Positions 60,445-64,000 of a DNA stretch of 64,000 nucleotides are shown piece after piece (position 1 is the stretch's first letter; each line of letters begins with the position of its first letter). Source of the stretch: Thermococcus gammatolerans EJ3 (GTDB lineage: Archaea; Methanobacteriota_B; Thermococci; Thermococcales; Thermococcaceae); assembly GCF_000022365.1 (NCBI RefSeq), contig NC_012804.1, positions 1,736,001 to 1,800,000 of the forward strand. Reading direction: 5' to 3'. The notes beneath the pieces are model-generated. The model did no database searches and was not told the DNA's origin. It saw only the letters and a list, made by a program, of their open reading frames with translations. Position numbers and translations under genes: made by a program.

Positions 60445-61449
60445 TCACCGGAAACCTGGCTTCTTGACCTTCACAACTTCCTTGTTCACGAGGGTCGGCG
60501 GGACTTCGCCGTTCTTGAAGGCTATCAGGTTCCTTGCAACGAGTTCGGCCATGCCCTCTCTGGCCCCAAAGGTCGCACTACCAATGTGTGGGGCCAGAAT
60601 CACGTTCTTTAGGCTGAAGAGTTCCTCATTGTAGTAGGGCTCCTCCTCGAAGACGTCCAGGCCGGCCCCGGCAATCCAGCCCTCTTTTAGGGCCTTGATG
60701 AGCGCCTCTGTGTCCACGACCTTTCCGCGCGCTATGTTCACGAGTATAGCAGTGGGCTTCATGAGTTTAAGCTCCCGCTCGCCTATCATGTGGTAGGTTT
60801 CCTTCGTCAGCGGAACGGCTAAAACTACGAAATCACTCTCCTTGAGCAGTTCCTCCAGCGGTTTGAACTCGGCTTTTAGTTCTTCCTCGGCCTCCGGCTT
60901 CCTCGTGCGGGAGTAGTAGAGTATCCTCATCCCAAAGCCCTTAGCTCTTCTCGCCACCGCCTGTCCGATTCTGCCAAAGCCTATGATTCCGATGGTTTTC
61001 CCGTAGACGTCGTGGCCCAGGAACATGAGCGGGTGCCAGGCAATACCTTTCCTTTTCCACTCGCCGGAGCGCGTGAAGCTGTCGGCCTCTATTAACCTTC
61101 TTGCCGTCGCAAGCAAAAGCGTCCATGCGAAGTCTGCCGTCGCGTTGGTGAGGACATCCGGGGTGTTCGTCACGTAGATTCCCCTCCTCGTAGCTTCTTC
61201 GACGTCTACGTTGTCGTAGCCAACCGCATAGTTCGCGACGATTCTTAATCGTGGCGCGTTGTCGAAGACTTCACCATCAATCCTCTCGCTGAGCATCGTG
61301 ACGAGGGCATCAACGTCGCGAACCTTCTCAAGAAGAACCTCCCTCGGGATTTCCCGCTCTTCTGGCCAGACCTCAACCTCAAAGTGCTCCCTCAGCATAT
61401 CGATACCGTTCTCCGGGATAGCGCGCGTGATGAAGACCTTTGGCTTCAC
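60445..61449 (-). CDS. gyaR: Glyoxylate reductase / D-2-hydroxyacid dehydrogenase
   Basis: 334 residues, from a GTG at 61449 (GGGGGT, 4-nt spacer). NAD(P)-binding [18 protein letters not shown]; catalytic Arg in NIARGKVVD, Glu in DVFEEEP, and His in [16 protein letters not shown]. Length and sequence match Thermococcus glyoxylate reductase. It reduces glyoxylate to glycolate and hydroxypyruvate to glycerate. Confidence 0.95.
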   Translation of the reverse strand: MKPKVFITRAIPENGIDMLREHFEVEVWPEEREIPREVLLEKVRDVDALVTMLSERIDGEVFDNAPRLRIVANYAVGYDNVDVEEATRRGIYVTNTPDVLTNATADFAWTLLLATARRLIEADSFTRSGEWKRKGIAWHPLMFLGHDVYGKTIGIIGFGRIGQAVARRAKGFGMRILYYSRTRKPEAEEELKAEFKPLEELLKESDFVVLAVPLTKETYHMIGERELKLMKPTAILVNIARGKVVDTEALIKALKEGWIAGAGLDVFEEEPYYNEELFSLKNVILAPHIGSATFGAREGMAELVARNLIAFKNGEVPPTLVNKEVVKVKKPGFR

Positions 61450-61508
61450 GTTTACCCCCTTCTAAGGATAGGCGCTGGCTATAAAAACCCTGACGGTGAG
61501 CCATAGCC

Positions 61509-62774
61509 ATGCGCATGGAAGGGAGGATAAGCTCTCTCAGCGACGACGGTCTTGGTGTTCTTCACACCGGAAGCAAAACCCTTCACGTTCCCTTCGCTTA
61601 CCCCGGCGACAGGATTATGGTTAAATCAATGAGAAGACGCTTCGGCAGACTAATCGCAAGGGACTTTGAGCTTCTGGAACCCTCTCCGCTGAGGGCCTTT
61701 CCAAGGTGCGGGCACTTCGGAAAATGTGGTGGCTGTCTCTGGCAGGGGCTGAAATACAAGGCCCAACTCAAACTGAAGGCGGAGCTCTTCGAGCGAATAA
61801 CAGGGATAAGCGCGCAGATTAAGGGCTCGCCCAAAATCTGGGGCTTTCGCAACGTGAGCAACTTCATCGTGACCTCTAACGGCATTGGCCTCAAGGAGTA
61901 CGGAAACCCCCTTGGCGTTGTGAACCTTTCCGAGTGCCCTGTCTTCTCGAAGCGAACTTCTGAGTATCTCAGCACCCTCCGGGACTTTCTGGCGGAAACT
62001 GGACTTAGGCCTTGGAGCCCAAAGCGGAAAACCGGCGACGTTCACTACCTCCAGATCAGGGAGGGCAAGTTCACTGGAGAGGTCATGGTGAACCTCATAA
62101 CGCACGTTGAGCCCTCTAAAGAAACCAGCGAGGCCTTCGGGGACTACTTCTTCTTCGCGGACTCGCTTTACTGGAGCCTAAAGACCGACTGGCGGGACGA
62201 CCCGCGCGGGGAACCCCTGCACGTTGCGGGGAGCCAGTTCATAAGGGAGCGGATTGAGGACGTGGTGTATCTCATACATCCCAACAGCTTCTTCCAGACC
62301 AACAGCTACGCCCTTGAGCTTCTCCTCAGGGCCGTTGAGAACTTCACCGACGGTGAGAGGGTTCTCGACCTCTACTCGGGCGTCGGCACATTCGGCGTTT
62401 ACCTCGCCAAGAGGGGCTTTACCGTTGAGGGGGTCGAGGTTAACCCCTTCGCGGTTGAAATGGCCAATCGAAATACCGAGATAAACGGAGTAAACGCTCA
62501 ATTCCGCGTTGGAAGGGCTGAGGAGACCCCGATAGGCGATTACGATACCGTGATAGTTGACCCGCCGAGGAAGGGCCTGAGGGAAACGGCTGAACTGCTG
62601 GTGAAGGGCGGGATTGAGAGGGTCGTTTACGTCTCCTGCAATCCAAAGGCGTTCAGGCTCGACTACAAGAACCACCTAAGAAAGGCATACAGGATCGAGG
62701 ATGCAGTTCTGGTAGACATGTTTCCTCACACGCCTCACGTCGAGGCAGTCGTAGAACTCGTGAGGCGACGTTAG
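61509..62774 (+). CDS. RNA m5U methyltransferase (RumA/TrmA-like)
   Basis: 421 residues. An N-terminal TRAM domain is followed by an iron-sulphur cysteine set (CGHFGKCGGCLWQ plus a later CPVF). SAM-binding DLYSGVGTFGVYLAKRGF, Asp in VDPPRKGL, and the nucleophilic Cys in YVSCNPKAF. The Thermococcales carry two paralogues, one for tRNA U54 and one for 23S rRNA; which this is cannot be settled by eye. I keep the ATG at 61509. Confidence 0.92.
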   Translation: MRMEGRISSLSDDGLGVLHTGSKTLHVPFAYPGDRIMVKSMRRRFGRLIARDFELLEPSPLRAFPRCGHFGKCGGCLWQGLKYKAQLKLKAELFERITGISAQIKGSPKIWGFRNVSNFIVTSNGIGLKEYGNPLGVVNLSECPVFSKRTSEYLSTLRDFLAETGLRPWSPKRKTGDVHYLQIREGKFTGEVMVNLITHVEPSKETSEAFGDYFFFADSLYWSLKTDWRDDPRGEPLHVAGSQFIRERIEDVVYLIHPNSFFQTNSYALELLLRAVENFTDGERVLDLYSGVGTFGVYLAKRGFTVEGVEVNPFAVEMANRNTEINGVNAQFRVGRAEETPIGDYDTVIVDPPRKGLRETAELLVKGGIERVVYVSCNPKAFRLDYKNHLRKAYRIEDAVLVDMFPHTPHVEAVVELVRRR

Positions 62775-62814
62775 GTTTTTCAAATCCCACTCACTACTCA
62801 CGCCGGTGAATTTC

Positions 62815-63603
62815 ATGGCCTTTGGCAGAAAGAAGAAGTTAAAATTCATAGATGGAATTCATCACGAGAGCCACCTCGATACCATCTGCATCTCCCAGAT
62901 GGTAGGATTAAATATTATTGAGGACGCCATCATCGGGAAGTATCCTGTTAAAAACGTCGAGTTCGAGAAGAAAAAGCTTCTCGGAAAGGAAAAGCTCTTC
63001 TATGAGGTCGTGGACGTTCCCCTTGCCCGGGGTCTGGGTATCAGAGTCGTAAAGCGCGACATGGAACCGGTCACAGCTTTTCCTGTTCTCGAAGGGGTAA
63101 CGGTTGAGCTCAAGGTTGAAGAAGTCCTCGAGTGGAAGAAGTGGCCCGAAGCTAACGTCTCGGGGGCGGTTTTAAACGAATACTCTCCCGCGGTTACCTT
63201 CTATGCAACCGACTACATCGAAAGGAAGAAAGCCTATCTAAACTCGGAGAAGCTCAACGTTAAGCTGGCCTTCTTTGTGTACACGGGAACGGCGGAGGAA
63301 CTCAAGAGGGAAACCACGAAACTGCCGGACGGTAAGGAGGTCGTCATTGACCTCAACGAGGCCGAGATACTCCTTCCGGCGACGGTGAACATTCAGGGTG
63401 CGTTCATAGACGACTATGTGATGACCGCCCATATCCTTGAGTTCGAAGAGGTTTCAACACCCTGCGGGGATGACTACGTAATGCTCCTCAGCAACGAGCC
63501 CCTCGGAAAGATTAAAGCGTTCGCGCTGAAGGGAAACCTGAAGGGAGAAATCGAGAAAGGCGCGAGCCTGAAGCTCGTCGGATGGCTTCAGGGCAGGCTT
63601 TGA
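62815..63603 (+). CDS. Hypothetical protein
   Basis: 262 residues from the ATG at 62815 (GGTGAA, 4-nt spacer; GTG at 62806 is within the ribosome site). N-terminus AFGRKKKLKFIDGIHHESHLDTICISQMVGLN suggests a small, structured domain, and the remainder is mixed alpha/beta with DLNEAEILLPATVNIQGAFIDDYVMTAH. No family recognised; likely a Thermococcales-specific protein. Monocistronic-looking, convergent with the zinc ribbon gene 9 bp away. Confidence 0.72.
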   Translation: MAFGRKKKLKFIDGIHHESHLDTICISQMVGLNIIEDAIIGKYPVKNVEFEKKKLLGKEKLFYEVVDVPLARGLGIRVVKRDMEPVTAFPVLEGVTVELKVEEVLEWKKWPEANVSGAVLNEYSPAVTFYATDYIERKKAYLNSEKLNVKLAFFVYTGTAEELKRETTKLPDGKEVVIDLNEAEILLPATVNIQGAFIDDYVMTAHILEFEEVSTPCGDDYVMLLSNEPLGKIKAFALKGNLKGEIEKGASLKLVGWLQGRL

Positions 63604-63612
63604 CTCTGCTTT

Positions 63613-63792
63613 TCAATCGAAGTCCCATATGGTCCTACCCTTGTAGAACAGCATCACGTAGCCGCAGTTTTTGCATATTACGATCTTAACCTTATGGGCC
63701 GTGAAGCCCCACTTGCTGTCGAGCTTTCCCTCCTCAACCTGGAAGTCAGTTCCACCACACAGGGGACACCTCAGCTGTCTCCGCTCCACAGG
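63613..63792 (-). CDS. Zinc-ribbon protein
   Basis: 59 residues from a GTG at 63792 (GGTGAT, 4-nt spacer). Two CxxC pairs, CPLCGG and CKNCG, with a spacing of about 28 residues form a zinc ribbon; the C-terminus ends GYVMLFYKGRTIWDFD. Function unknown; such proteins often act in transcription or RNA modification. It is the last gene before the partial CDS at the window edge. Confidence 0.8.
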   Translation of the reverse strand, partial: PVERRQLRCPLCGGTDFQVEEGKLDSKWGFTAHKVKIVICKNCGYVMLFYKGRTIWDFD

Positions 63793-63837
63793 AATCACCA
63801 CTCAAAATTGGAAGAAGAACATAAAAATTTAGTGGAA

Positions 63838-64000
63838 TCAAACCGCTTTCCAGAACGGATCCTCTTTGGCCTTAACCCTCGCCGTCATCTTGAGGGCCCT
63901 CAGATCGCTCTCGTCGAGCTCGTTCTTGAGCTGTTTGAGAAGTATTATGACGTCGTTCTTGGTTAGGTCAACGTAAAGGGTCTCCCCCGGATGTATGTGC
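63838..64000 (-). CDS. Partial CDS, C-terminal part only (start outside window)
   Basis: The minus strand is open from the right edge to a TGA at 63838-63840 and reads HIHPGETLYVDLTKNDVII, then a helical charged stretch ending KEDPFWKAV. About 53 residues are inside the window. The composition fits a real Thermococcales protein, but I do not recognise it. The start lies beyond base 64000. Confidence 0.65.
   Translation of the reverse strand, partial: HIHPGETLYVDLTKNDVIILLKQLKNELDESDLRALKMTARVKAKEDPFWKAV

Overview
The window is chromosomal DNA from a hyperthermophilic archaeon of the order Thermococcales, most likely a Thermococcus with a fairly GC-rich genome. Evidence: archaeal-type L15e, RNase P subunit Rpp30, KEOPS subunit Cgi121, archaeal RNase J beside an isoprenyl diphosphate synthase, tetraether-lipid-type radical SAM enzyme, di-myo-inositol phosphate (DIP) solute genes, BRE/TATA promoters (for example TTTATATA before glutamate dehydrogenase), and Shine-Dalgarno sites of the form GGTGNN followed 3-5 nt later by ATG, GTG or TTG. 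That last rule was used to fix many starts. Species cannot be named from the sequence alone. I see no rRNA, CRISPR array, insertion sequence or prophage.

Layout. 0-3.2 kb: end of L15e, then a biotin uptake locus (EcfT, EcfA, a BirA-like regulator, divergent BioY). 3.2-4.3 kb: exosome-associated RNA-binding protein and Rpp30. 4.4-8.5 kb: overlapping operon aspartate kinase-ThrB-ThrC-Asd. 8.5-17.4 kb: TrpB2, family 4 uracil-DNA glycosylase, a Tes-like radical SAM protein with a small partner, a propeller-like protein, LrgA/LrgB and a Tfx regulator. 17.4-19.1 kb: tRNA-Thr directly followed by a C/D box sRNA candidate, then a frameshifted glutamate dehydrogenase. 19.2-24.7 kb: membrane-anchored nuclease, kinase/deoxyribosyltransferase-like fusion, then type 2 IPP isomerase-RNase J-IdsA (isoprenoid lipid precursors). 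24.8-35.5 kb: exported proteins, a broken small gene, LeuRS with a structured leader, dipeptidase, PAP2 protein, tRNA-Asn and a CAT-anticodon tRNA, GDT1-like protein and an aminotransferase.

35.6-38.8 kb: Cgi121, then a cell-cycle block: ribbon-helix-helix (RHH) protein, FtsZ, ParA-type ATPase and an overlapping small RHH protein resembling the SegAB chromosome segregation pair. 38.8-41 kb: RibL-like FAD synthetase, PUA protein, PyrF, DUF4443. 41-48.3 kb: myo-inositol-1-phosphate synthase, a complete sugar-type ABC importer, and the bifunctional IPCT/DIPPS enzyme; a PfkB kinase resembling archaeal myo-inositol 3-kinase lies at 60 kb. Together these suggest both de novo and salvage supply of inositol phosphate to DIP. 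48-64 kb: Dph6, an amino-acid permease with universal-stress domains, a large lipoprotein, an ABC exporter, Nudix hydrolase, QueD-like protein, glyoxylate reductase, an m5U methyltransferase and small proteins.

The most noteworthy unexplained structure is RNA-level. A canonical C/D box guide RNA fills the whole 5' leader of the Nudix mRNA and abuts its ribosome binding site. A strong hairpin opens the RNase J mRNA. The leuS leader ends in a hairpin that takes in its own Shine-Dalgarno. A perfectly palindromic TATA box appears to serve a tRNA gene and a divergent protein gene.
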